Assembly: GCA_013399895.1 (NCBI GenBank)
Contig: VXBA01000135.1
Location: forward strand, 1 to 64,000
DNA from: Serilophus lunatus
Lineage: Eukaryota; Chordata; Aves; Passeriformes; Eurylaimidae
Direction: 5' to 3'
Length of the DNA: 64,000 bases
Part shown: piece by piece, positions 12,401 to 21,916 of the stretch
Layout of the letters: every line of letters starts with the position of its first letter
Position numbering within the stretch: the first letter of the stretch is position 1
Notes under the pieces: model-generated
Databases searched by the model: none
Told to the model about the DNA's origin: nothing
The model's input: the letters and a program-made list of their open reading frames with translations, nothing else
Position numbers and translations under genes: made by a program

Positions 12401-14467
12401 AGGAGAAGGCTTTGGAAAAAGCTTGGAGTGCTAAAGGGGCTCCAGGAGAGCTGGGGAGGGACTTTGGATAAGGACACAGAGGGACAGGATGAAGGGGGAT
12501 GGTTTCACACTGGGATTTGAGAGGGAATTCCTCCCTGTGAGGGTGGAGAGGGGCTGGGACACACTTCCCAGAGAAGCTGTGGCTGCCCCATCCCTGGAAG
12601 TGTCCAAGGCCAGGAAATTATTTTCCTTCCTGTGCCCAAACTAATTACTGGCACTGGGATGACAGAACCACCTTTTTTCCCCCCCTTTCATTTACAGGAG
12701 GCAAGAAACAGCTTTTGATGAGCAAATTACTCCTCCTCTGGTTCTAGATTATTTCAAGATTATTTGGAAAAATTGGTTTTAGAAGTGCTGTTTTCACTTA
12801 TTCTCACCCCAGCATCACACATTTCCTGGCTCACTCTCCTTCAGACAATATTGTTTTTATTTCCAAGCAAAGAGAATTCAAGGATCTTTTTACACTGATG
12901 TTACAATGACACTTTAAGTGTGACTTCAGAAAAACAACACATTTCTGAACCATTCTCATAAGCAGCAGTGTTGATATTTTAAATATATTTCTATATCTTG
13001 ATGTTTTAAATATATCTCTGTAGCTTTACAAGAGCATCTCTCCATGAATTAATCACTTAAGCGTTTCCTGACATCCTGTTCAAGTCATTTAAAGTCAAAA
13101 ACTAACACACAAACCAGGAGCTTGAGTTGTAGTTAAACAAAAAAACCAAAGGTTTGGCATCAGATGCATTGCCAAGATTTTAAATCAGCAGACAACTCAT
13201 AATTCTGTAGAATAAGAAAGTCCCACGGTACTTTCCTTACTAAGGAGCCATCTAAGTTCTTGCTCTTTGAATCATCTTTGGGAGGTAACCCTGGAAGTAT
13301 CAATCAGAATGTGCATATATATTTACATTCATATTTATCATTTTTGGCCATGGGACCTTTTCCAGTGTTCATTGATATAAGAAGGAACCTTTCCTTTACC
13401 TTCCCTGAATTTTAGATCCATTCCATGAGACTGAATAATGTGGGTAGTTAGATTTTCTAAAGGTTTCAGGAAAAATGAGGAGCCAATACTTGATGATTTT
13501 AAGACTTTTAGCTGTAACACAGTCAACAGAGTAATCCCTCTTTTCTCTAACTCTGACTTCTGAAATGGTGTGATTTTCTTGCCACTTGGAACCCCTTCTG
13601 ATGACCTCCTAGATATGGCTTTCATTTGGGGAACTAATCTTGACTTAGGAGTCCCAGAGGAAGCAATTTTCCTCCCTCCCTGTTATCAGCCTCTCGCTGC
13701 CTCTGTGGCTGAAAACGGGAACATAATGCTTGTAAAATAAAATATTTGTATTCAATTGAGAGCTGATAGAACATCTATATCATTGTATGAAAATTCTGAA
13801 ACTCTTGTTCCTGCAGGAATTGTGCTTCGACCCAGGATTTTTTTCCAAGACAGAACAGAATCTTATTTATTTTTTCCCAGTGTTTTAGTCTCTTTGGTTA
13901 CCTGTGATTTCTCACTGCCTCTCGCCCTTAACACTCTGTGTATTTTCCATTTTAGGTTCTTTCTTTCCTGCAATCAAACCCCCGGACACACTTTTTAAAA
14001 TAACATTTTGGCTTGGATATTTAAACAGCTGCATCAACCCCATAATCTATCCATGCTCCAGCCAGGAGTTTAAGAGAGCATTCCAGAACGTCCTGAGGGC
14101 TCAGTGCCTCCCCAGGAAACAACCGGCCAAGAAGCAGCTCCCAAGTTTCAACCTCAACCATCCCACCACCCAAAGCATGGAGGGTGGCAAAGGGGTGGTT
14201 CGGATCCCTGTGGGGTCGGGAGAAACCTTCTACAAGATTTCCAAGTCGGATGGGGTCTGTGAGTGGAAGATCTTCTCCGCCGTGCCCAACGCGCCCGCGA
14301 AAAACGCCGTGTCCAAAGACTGCACGGCTGCCAAAGCCAAGAGCAAAGGGTTCCTCCAGGAATGCTGCTGTGCAGGCACCTCGGGGAGCCTTGTCCACGA
14401 GGACTGTAAAGTGCCAACCATTAAAATCCACACCATCTCTCTGAGTGAGAACGGGGAGGATGTTTAA
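2591..14467 (+). CDS. ADRA1A: Alpha-1A adrenergic receptor, complete CDS, join(2591..3470,13956..14467)
   Basis: Plasma-membrane GPCR for adrenaline and noradrenaline; the family couples through Gq/11 to phospholipase C and calcium. The spliced frame is 463 codons plus stop (human is 466). Visible hallmarks: N-glycosylation sequons at N7, N10, N13 and N22; Asp72 in TM2; the amine-binding Asp106 in TM3; the C99-C176 disulfide pair; D123-R124-Y125; Ser188 and Ser192 in TM5, which contact the catechol ring; C283-W284-L285-P286 in TM6; N321-P322-I-I-Y325 in TM7. The intron falls at Gly294 (phase 1), just after TM6, as in other alpha-1 receptors. It uses GT (3471) and AG (13954-13955). The start at 2591 has A at -3 and aligns with the family N-terminus. 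The ligand pocket is intact, so it should be functional. TM1-TM7 similarity to ADRA1A is much closer than to ADRA1B or ADRA1D as I recall them. Confidence 0.97.
5310..5533 (+). repeat. Probable old CR1 LINE fragment
   Basis: The 3' part (about 5460-5530) matches the CR1 tail pattern: 'ttgggctcaataatccaaga', then a 'cttttccaacctaaa' block, ending in the ATTCTATGA-like terminal repeat. The upstream portion is more diverged, so its left edge is a guess. The + orientation is the same as ADRA1A transcription. Confidence 0.55.
7061..7097 (+). repeat. Purine-rich simple repeat (GAAA)n/poly-A
   Basis: GAAA units grade into a 13-A run. This low-complexity tract in the ADRA1A intron could be the A-rich tail of an unrecognised insertion, but no element body is visible upstream. 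Confidence 0.7.
7780..7913 (+). repeat. Left arm of a 134-bp inverted repeat
   Basis: The reverse complement of 10775-10908 matches this segment at 133 of 134 positions. The only difference is G at 7789 against T at 10899 (A when read in reverse). The arms flank 2,861 bp of intron. I do not recognise the sequence as a known element. Both copies begin 'gcattgtag' and end 'ggggccatg', and flanking sequence diverges at once at both ends. The near-identity implies a recent duplication, a recent pair of insertions, or gene conversion. Confidence 0.9.
7909..7943. repeat. Compound palindrome at the inner edge of the left arm
   Basis: Two perfect hairpins overlap. One pairs 7909-7917 with 7924-7932 (9-bp arms, 6-base loop). 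The other pairs 7914-7926 with 7931-7943 (13-bp arms, 4-base loop). They are mutually exclusive folds. The left arm of the long inverted repeat ends at 7913, inside the first hairpin and directly against the second. Confidence 0.85.
9330..9675 (+). repeat. CR1 LINE 3' fragment
   Basis: This copy runs from the 'gggagacctgagaatccc' region through 'ggggctccaagagctggaga', the 'gagaagctgtggctgcccc' block and the 'tgtccctgcccagggcaggg' block to the CR1 tail ending in 'catcctggaattcc'. It is 5'-truncated, as is usual for CR1, and lies inside the loop of the 134-bp inverted repeat. It is sense to ADRA1A. Confidence 0.9.
10775..10908 (-). repeat. Right arm of the 134-bp inverted repeat
   Basis: This is the reverse-complement partner of 7780-7913, with one substitution (10899). 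The hairpin found beside the left arm is absent here: past 10775 the sequence is unrelated. Confidence 0.9.
11315..11625 (+). repeat. CR1 LINE 3' fragment
   Basis: The segment shows the CR1 order: 'agctggaggagggtagactt', a 'gaaattcttccctgagaggg' block, 'gagaagctgtggctgcccc', 'ggtgtccctgcccagggcag', and a tail ending near 'accactccatgaatcc'. The GGGAT unit near 11570 is locally repeated. It is sense to ADRA1A. Confidence 0.9.
12391..12616 (+). repeat. CR1 LINE fragment lacking its 3' end
   Basis: Sequence matches the CR1 part from 'ctggagaggagaaggct' to 'tgtccaaggccagg', then switches abruptly to unrelated sequence at about 12617. The 3' tail that CR1 copies normally keep is missing, so it was deleted after insertion. 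Confidence 0.85.
12971..13024. repeat. 27-bp imperfect tandem duplication
   Basis: A 27-bp unit starting 'ttgatattttaaatatat' at 12971 is followed directly at 12998 by a second copy starting 'ttgatgttttaaatatat'. The two differ at a few positions. Confidence 0.75.
13956..14467 (+). CDS. ADRA1A: ADRA1A coding exon 2 (TM7 and C-tail)
   Basis: The exon starts with the last two bases of Gly294 and encodes 169 further residues, then TAA at 14465-14467. It carries extracellular loop 3, TM7 with NPIIY (321-325), helix 8 (QEFKRAFQNV) and the long C-tail. The tail keeps recognisable blocks: VRIPVGS, ETFYKISK, DGVCEWK, the CCC triplet and the terminal SLSENGEDV. The helix-8 cysteine is C344; the second nearby cysteine that I recall in human is Pro346 here. 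The same frame is open for 52 bases upstream of the acceptor, but that part is intron. Confidence 0.97.
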
Positions 14468-15505
14468 CGGGCTGGAGGGGGATGGAAAGTCGGGGGGCTC
14501 GCGGGGTGTCGCGGGTTTTGTGGGGAAGCAGGTGATGAAAGGATCCAGGTGAACAAAGAGCATGTTGTGAAAAGGGCCAGATCTCCTGAGGAGTGATGTC
14601 TTGCAGTGCTGGGAGCCTGAACAAAGGCCCTTAACGACAGCGGATGGTCTTCGGAGGGACTGGTGCCTGCAAGTGATTTCCTTGACATTTAAAGGCTTTA
14701 TCCCTGTGTTCTCCTCTTTTAAAGCTCCTGCTGCTCTGATTTGAGTGCAGTGGAGGAGAAGGAGTGAACTACAAAGACCCTGTGCTGATTTCAGCATCTG
14801 ACAGCTCCACCTTTAGGGCCCTTTTGTGATTTTGCCCCCTCCCCCTAAAAGAAAAAGGCTAAACCCTGGTTGTGGATTCCATTAAACTCCATTGCCAAGG
14901 GGAACTTGGTCCAAGTGACTGCACTCCACTGAGCTCCAGAGACCAACCAGAGCTCTTCTGTTTTGTACAACCAACCTCCCAAACCTCCAACCCAAACCAA
15001 AGGAATATTTGCATGTGTCCTGGGTTGGCTTGGGCGGTCTCTGCGCCTTGGTGTGGGTCTAATAATGTTCAGAACTAGGTAAGTCATCATCAAACAAGGC
15101 TCAAGGGGGCCACTTCAACTCATCCATTTGTTTTTCTTGTTCTGAGTCCAGCAGGAACCTGCTGAAAGACTCAGCAATTCCTTGCTCAGGTGTTTGATAG
15201 CCAGACCAGTGCCACAGTCACTGGAAAAGCTGCAGACTTTTTGCTGTTTCCCTGCCTGGTGTTTTACTACATTCCTTTGCCAACTCCTTCAATACCAAGT
15301 GCTCTAAGCTTTCTATGAGATCCTGGGTACCCTGGAGTCAGGAACTTTACCCTTCTTCTGAGCAGTGGGAGTTAAACATGTTGAAAAGCTTAAGGATGTC
15401 CATCCCCATGAGAAAGGGCCATCCTTTGGGAGTTTGGGAGAGAAGCATTTGGAAGCATGTTATATTTTAATACAGCTAATCCAAATAAATAAATAAATAG
15501 AGATG
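14468..15505 (+). other. ADRA1A: Probable ADRA1A 3'UTR
   Basis: This non-coding sequence follows the stop codon up to the first AATAAA cluster. The length is an estimate; no transcript evidence is available and a longer UTR is possible. Confidence 0.5.
15485..15500 (+). terminator. ADRA1A: Candidate ADRA1A polyadenylation signal
   Basis: Three overlapping AATAAA hexamers lie about 1.0 kb after the ADRA1A stop codon and are the first exact signals downstream. The following sequence is only moderately G/T-rich, so usage is uncertain. Confidence 0.5.
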
Positions 15506-15898
15506 TTCAGCATCTGGAAGAAATAGTGGGAGGAATTCTCTGTACAATATTAGAAATAAGCAGCTCTTGACATAACTCCTGAGCCTGCCAAGTAAGAATT
15601 GAGCTCCTTGAAACAACACACGAGCCTTTGCTCATGTCTCAGTGTCAGCTCCTGTGCTGCATATCCACTGGCTTGGAGAAGGAAAGGGCTCTAAGATAAA
15701 GTTCACTTTCACAGGAGAGGGCCTTGAAAGGACACCTTGGAGCTGTTGATGAGGAATCATTGTTTATTCATCTCTCGCTCAGTATTAAGTGCCCGATGTC
15801 ATTGCAGTCTTCTGTGTCTCATTTATGCACTCACAGAACATAAATCTGTGGCATTATCCCGTTTTTAGTTTAAACAAGAAATCCATCTCACTCTTAAG

Positions 15899-16025
15899 GT
15901 ACTTCAAGCCTAGAATTTGAAACTAGAAGTGTGGAAATACCACAAAAGAAAATATTCTCATGGTACTTCAAGCCAAGACCAGAAGGAGAAAAGCTGGAAA
16001 TATCATAAGAAAGTCACATGAGACT
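15899..16025. repeat. Imperfect direct duplication of about 63 bp
   Basis: The block 'ggtacttcaagcc' at 15899 recurs at 15962. The following ~50 bases of each copy stay loosely similar (GAAG..., GGAAATA-C-CA-AA). This suggests an old tandem duplication. Confidence 0.45.
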
Positions 16026-16181
16026 CATGGCCGAGGTTTTCAGTCCCGTGGGGTTCAGATACGTGGGACGTTTATTTGGACAAAACCTGAACTTTGAAAC
16101 AATTTGAAAAACACCCCTTAAATCGAGCAAGACTGGCAAGATTTAAAGCCTTCCCTGCACACACTTGCTGCCCAACCCTAT

Positions 16182-16217
16182 CTTATTTTATAGCCAATAC
16201 TTATTTTATAGCCAATA
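16182..16217. repeat. Perfect 18-bp tandem duplication
   Basis: The unit 'cttattttatagccaata' at 16182-16199 is repeated exactly at 16200-16217. Confidence 0.9.
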
Positions 16218-19200
16218 AGGTCCTTTGGAGCTGAGGGATTCACAAAGGGTTCCTGCAGTAACTTGAATTTATTTAGGTTTTGTGGTGTCAGGGGTTGTTG
16301 TGGGCTGACCAAGTGGATTAATTTAATCCCAGAGCAATCCTGATGGTGCAACACAATCTGAATTTGTAAGATGAAGACAAACGAGTCATTGAGCTGGTTG
16401 GGATGGACATGGATAGTCACCTTTATAAGCACAGTGCTCCTTCCTGGGAGACACAGAGCTTGGAATAATGAAGCCTCAATCTCAACTTAATCCTTTTTCT
16501 CTGTCACCAAACAGATGCTAAAGGACCTCTGTGTGTCCAGTGACTCTGAAAAGCTCCCAGACCTCAGCACCAGGCCAGCCTGGTCCCAGCCACACCTCTG
16601 CTGCTGCCACGTTTGCCAGCAAAAACAAACACATCATTTGTTTGGGTCCCTCAGAGAATTTCAGCAGGAAAACTGCCCCGTTCCCTTGTTACAAGCAGGG
16701 TCATTGGCACTTGTCATCTCGATGGACATTTGGACTGAAATGTCATAAAAGCCATAGAAGGAGCTCTAGGAAGAGGGAAGGGAAAAAAAAAAGGAGTGCA
16801 GATTTAAGCAGTCCATATTTTTCTGTTATTTGAAGTGAACTTGGCACTGGTGAAAGAGCTGCAGCCACAGAGGCTGAATGTGTCTGTCTGTCTAAAAGCA
16901 GGACAAGAGGTTTCCCAGTGGCTGAACATCTGTCAGCGCGTGTCAAACCTCCCCACCGTGAGGATCCTGCCGTGGGGGATGTGGCAGGAGCACAGAACAG
17001 GGATTCTGGTCAGATGGGGAGTCAGGACAGAGGGAAGGACCAGGATTTCCCCTCCAAGCCACAGCCAGTGGCACACACTGACCTGGCAGTCGATGTGTCC
17101 TGACTGAACCTTGGAGGGATGGTGTGACATCCCACCACCCACTCTGATCAGTATTTGCTGTTGGGAGCCAAGATTTCCACCTCCAGAGGAGCAGAGTCTC
17201 TGCTGCAAAGAGCTGAGAGCTGGAGCATCAGAGATGACTCACTTTGCACAGCCTGGGGCTGAGCAGATCCCCAGCCTCTCTCCTCACAGGGCAGGGAGAG
17301 TTCAGTAGTCCAGTTTCCACAGTTTATTCAGATTCACCATCTTATGGTTTTGAGGTTTCGTGTAACATTATTCAAATCCCAAACAATTAAGTTCTGCCCA
17401 ACATCCAAATAAATGTCTTCTCATTTTTATATTTTTTACTTTGCTCTGCCAAGTCAGAGGATAAATTGTGCATTGTGCAAAAGAATATTTCCCTTTGCCA
17501 GGCTTTAATGTCCTGGAAATCCATGGCATTGAAAAGAGAAAAGATTAAGCTGGGAATTTTTCTTGCTGTTCTACTCAGAGGAAGCAAATGGATTTCACAG
17601 AACATCTTCATGTTAACTTGCAAAATTTCCCTGCCTGACTTCTTCAATTTTCTGAAAGGGAACACTGACAGGCTGCAGTATCTTATACTGATTGAAGTCA
17701 GTTAAAAAGGATCTTATGGCTTTACTGGAGTGGAAGTCTCAGTTCTGGGTGTGCCTGCTGGACTCTGATCACTGATCCTCCTGTCTGAATGGGCTTTGAA
17801 TAGAACTTCATTTTAAAATAAACCTACTGAGGCCCAGAGTGACTCAGTGGTTCATCAAAATGAAGATTTCAGCTGTCCCATGTTGAATCCATGCTGGGTA
17901 ATTAACTCCATATCCTACTCAGAGATACCTTTATCCTCTTTCCTGTCTTCCCATGGTTTGGAGAAGCAAAAGTTGCTGACACTGGGTTTGTGTGTGAAGG
18001 AACAATTTTAGCAGTTGCTGAAGGGGGGGTTATTTGTTTTCTTTGAGAACACATATTAAGATTCACTTCACAATGGGTAAAATTAAAAAAATATTACAAT
18101 CCACTCAGGAAAGAATGGAACCCAGCAGCAGCAGCAGCTCCTTGGGGGGTTGGCATTTTGAGGAAAAGAAGGGCTAAAAAGTAACTATAAAGGAAAATGA
18201 TTTCCCTGCTGTTTAACTTGAGTTATCTGGAGTGGTTATGTCCCTTGTAGAAAAAATTCATGGCTCAATCTGACAAAAATAGAGTCAACGAAGGGCTTTT
18301 ACTGAGAGGAAGGGATGAAAGCAATGCCATCCATCCAGAGGTCCTTCTGCAGATGTGCTGCTCCTGTGGCAACACGTTCTTCAAGAATGATGATAGTTTG
18401 CAATAATTTCCATAATCATCATCTGCAGCTGAAAATTAATTCAGGGGGACGAGCTGTTGGCAGCAATTATCTCTGGGTGATCTTCTCCAACAGCAGAGCC
18501 AGAGAGAAAAGCCAGTTGGTCTCCAGGGTGTTGCACATGAGGGACCTTCCCCACCGTGTCATGGTCTGCCAAAAGGAAAAGGTGTCCAACAATTCCTGGG
18601 AGAGCTCAGGAATGTGTTCCTGCTCTGTCTGCCTCCCTCCCTCACACTCTCTTCTTGTCCCCCTTCTGCCCAGAGCCCTGGAATCTCACTATCACATCAT
18701 TCCAAGTTTCCCAAGGAGCCCAACCAGCACTTTTTATGAATGAATCTATCCAGTATCAGTTCTATTTCTTGTCTGATTACAATGACACTTAGAGGGAGGA
18801 GGTTGGCCTGTCTGGCCTTTGTAATCCTGTCTTTTCCTCTCAGTGCACATAAGGAAACTAAACCCTGTCCATGTGTAAAATGGAGCTAATCCATAAGCAC
18901 CATCAGCTACTTCTGAAGGTATTCCCAGATTGTTTAATAGGTGACAGCATTATAAAACAAGGCACTACAGAGATGGCTTGTGGTGCATTCAAATAGAGAT
19001 CTTCCACTCAGCTTGATAAAAGTAATTGAATCTCTTATTTCCCAGGAGGAGATTAAGCATTTGTCTTAGGGACTGGAGTAGAATGTCATGTCTTCTCCCT
19101 GCATATTTCTCATGCTGACAGAGAAGGAGAAAATAGCAAACGTGAGCTAAGGGGAAATGAATTGCTAAAGGAGAGCTTTGTACTGCAGCTCTCACACGAG

Positions 19201-21784
19201 AAATAACACATCTGCTGGCTCCACAACGGGCCCAGAGGTCTAGTTAATGCAGATTTCTGTCAGGATGGTCCTGAGCTCAAACCCAGGCTGGGAAATAGCC
19301 TCTCCTTTCTCACCACAATAAAGTTGTTTTCAGAGTCAAAAACCTATAGCAGAAAGCAAATATGATTTTCTGATACTCAACATCTCGCCCAAACCACCAG
19401 ACCTTCTTGCTTTGGTCTGAGTTTCTTCTCTGAGCTGCAAAAACTCAGCCCTTATAAACCCTTTTTTGAAGGAGGAAAACACCAATGTACCCAGCATTTG
19501 AACAGATTTCCACTTACAAAGCAATTCCACTCAGCTAATCATGCAAAACCTGAATATCACTGAATGCTCAATTCTTCCTGACATGGTGACTGTGGGAATT
19601 GTACACAAACTGCTTTGGGCTTTTATTGCTTTGCCAGTCCTTGGTTGCAAAAATGTTTTCTTTTTTTTCCCTTCAGTCTGCAGCAGCATTTTGCCTGCAT
19701 GTTGTACAAGTTTGGCTGCCAGTGGTTTTTAAAATGTTTCCTGAAACAGGCACTGCGTTTTCTGGACACTGTATTCCAATGGCATTGAATTTTCTACGTG
19801 CTGTTTTAAAGGTTTCTCATGTGACATGTTTGATGCTGGTCATTTCCTTGAACAAAACTGAATGTATAGAAAATCTTGCAAGATGAACAAATAAATTATT
19901 GGGGGGGGGGATGGGGATGTGCACTTTGTGATATGGGAGCTGCAAGTCTCTTTGGTTGCTTTTTTCCTCCCCAAAATATTCCTGTGTCTTCTCCCTCTCA
20001 ACAAACATTTCAGGCAGAGGGTCAGGTAGAGATTATTCCAGTACACCTGATCTAAGTGGGAGCAAAGCCCAAGGTGAATAAAGGAATGAAACTTCCATTT
20101 CTCCTGCAAAAAGTTAAAGTTCTTCAAAAAACTTTGACCAAGTTCATTTGGGCCCCAGATCCTTACTGTGCTCATTCACTTTGCTTACAGTAAAACATCA
20201 TGTCCCAGATGAAATCCAGCCCATTTTGCTGTATTCCTTATAAACAAATACCAAGAGAACAATCCCTGTCAACCCAAGAATGTAAATCCTCTTTGGGAAA
20301 GACAGGGCTGAATTATTATTTCCCGTGATTTTTAAAGGGAGAACTGAGCCACAGAGAAGGAAAGACAGATTTCCAAAACAGCTGAAGCACCAGGAACTTG
20401 GAAAGAACTCTCACTAGTGAAACCCTTGGAAATTTCATCCAAAGTCTTGGAGAAACTCTGAAGAAAAACTGTCAATTTAAAAAAAAATAAAATAAAAAAT
20501 AAAATGTCACAAAAAAAGCACCAAAACCAGTTGCTCTCCTGCTTCTACAGGTCTGTTTTCCTCTGGTTTACAAGGTGCATTTACACTGAATTCCTTTGGG
20601 TTCCAAAGTACAGTTTGGGAGCTTCCTCAAAGAATCCAGATTTGGTCCTTAATGGACACAAACTTGGTCCTAAAAAATTCCCTCCTGAACTTACAGATGG
20701 ACACAAAACATGTTGCAACTCCAAGAAGTGACTCAGAGTGTCAGAAACCCTTTGTGATTTACTGCCAGGTAACAAAGTAGAGTTATTTTTGATCAATGAT
20801 AGGAAATGAGCATTTTTGCTTGGCTTTGTAAAATAAATCCAGTTGTTAAGATCCCACGGGGCAAGACAACCTTAGAAATGTGGCTGTGGGCCCTCCCCTG
20901 TTCCAGGACACTTTGCCCAGCTGGGACCTGCCAGCTCAGGAGAGGAAGGAATCCCATTTTCTGATCTATTGGGTGAGGGCTTTATTTTCCTACCAGGGTC
21001 ATGATTTCCTGACCTGAAGCAAGTCAGTGCATTCCCACTGTCTGAACTCCCCCCTGTGCAGGGGGTGTGACACATCCCAACTGTCCCAGGAATGTTTGGG
21101 CTCATAAAACACCATCAATGATTTTCACAAACTGACAGATGACAGGAAAAGACAAAACCTCTTGGTGCATTTGTTTAATTTCACTGCAAGCACATGAATT
21201 CATCACATTCTGCTGGTGCTGTTTTTTTTAGGATAAACTTCCTATCCCTTCCTGGTTCCTCAGGTGTCTTTCATAGTTTGTCAGCAGCTTTTGTCTCCTC
21301 AATAGTCTCATCAATAAACTGCCCCTGTTGCAACAAATGGCTCAGTACAGAGAAATAATCCAGGGTGAAAGAACATGCAGGAGGCTTCAGAAGGTCTTTA
21401 TTTCCTCCAAAATTGCATGATGAAGAGAAAAAGTAGCACTTCTGTTTTCCTCAGCTCCATTCTACACATTAATTTCCATATTAATATCAGTCATCTGCAT
21501 TATAAACAAGGATTAAACAATAATGTAAAACAATTCTTAGTTTTATAGGAGATCAACCAACAAATCCCAGACTTGCTCTGGGCTTTCTTACCTTTACAAG
21601 CTTTGGTGTTATAGAAACTACAGTAATTAAAATACCCTAAATATTCTTCATGCAGCACATCAAGTATCTCTGAGTGCTTTCAAAACCAATTAATTAAGAC
21701 TTTCCAGCACAGAAACTGCATTATCCACATCCCCTAAAAGGCTCCACGAAGTTAAACTCAAATTAACTTGCAGTAACTCTATGA

Positions 21785-21916
21785 ACTGCCCCATCCCTGG
21801 GAGTGTCCAAGGCCAGGTTGGAGCAGCCTGGGACAGTGGGAGGTGTCCCTGCCCATGGCAGGGGTGGATTTATATGATCTTTAAGGTCCTTCCAGCCCAA
21901 ACCATCCTGGGATTCT
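21785..21916 (+). repeat. CR1 LINE 3' end
   Basis: This holds the CR1 terminal ~130 bp: 'ctgccccatccctgggagtg', 'ggtgtccctgcccatggcag', 'gatctttaaggtccttcc', and a tail at 'catcctgggattct'. Confidence 0.9.

Larger units (their letters stand above)
3471..13955 (+). other. ADRA1A: ADRA1A intron (10,485 bp)
   Basis: This phase 1 GT-AG intron ends in a pyrimidine-rich tract before the acceptor AG at 13954-13955. It contains no exon I can support. It holds three + strand CR1 fragments (from about 9330, 11315 and 12391), a possible older CR1 tail near 5.3-5.5 kb, a purine-rich low-complexity tract near 7.07 kb, and the 134-bp inverted repeat at 7780-7913/10775-10908. The rest is unique-looking AT-rich sequence. 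The human ADRA1A intron is, from memory, many times longer, in keeping with compact avian genes. Confidence 0.93.
15506..21780. other. Intergenic region, no gene recognised
   Basis: This is AT-leaning unique sequence. Open frames are short and none resembles a known protein. It includes two small tandem duplications listed separately and scattered AATAAA motifs (for example near 19317) that could serve as distal ADRA1A polyadenylation sites. I see no CR1 copy here. Confidence 0.6.

Noticed and set aside
14021..14797. 258-codon - strand open frame opposite ADRA1A exon 2
   Set aside because: It is the antisense shadow of a conserved, GC-richer coding exon and shows no protein-family features.
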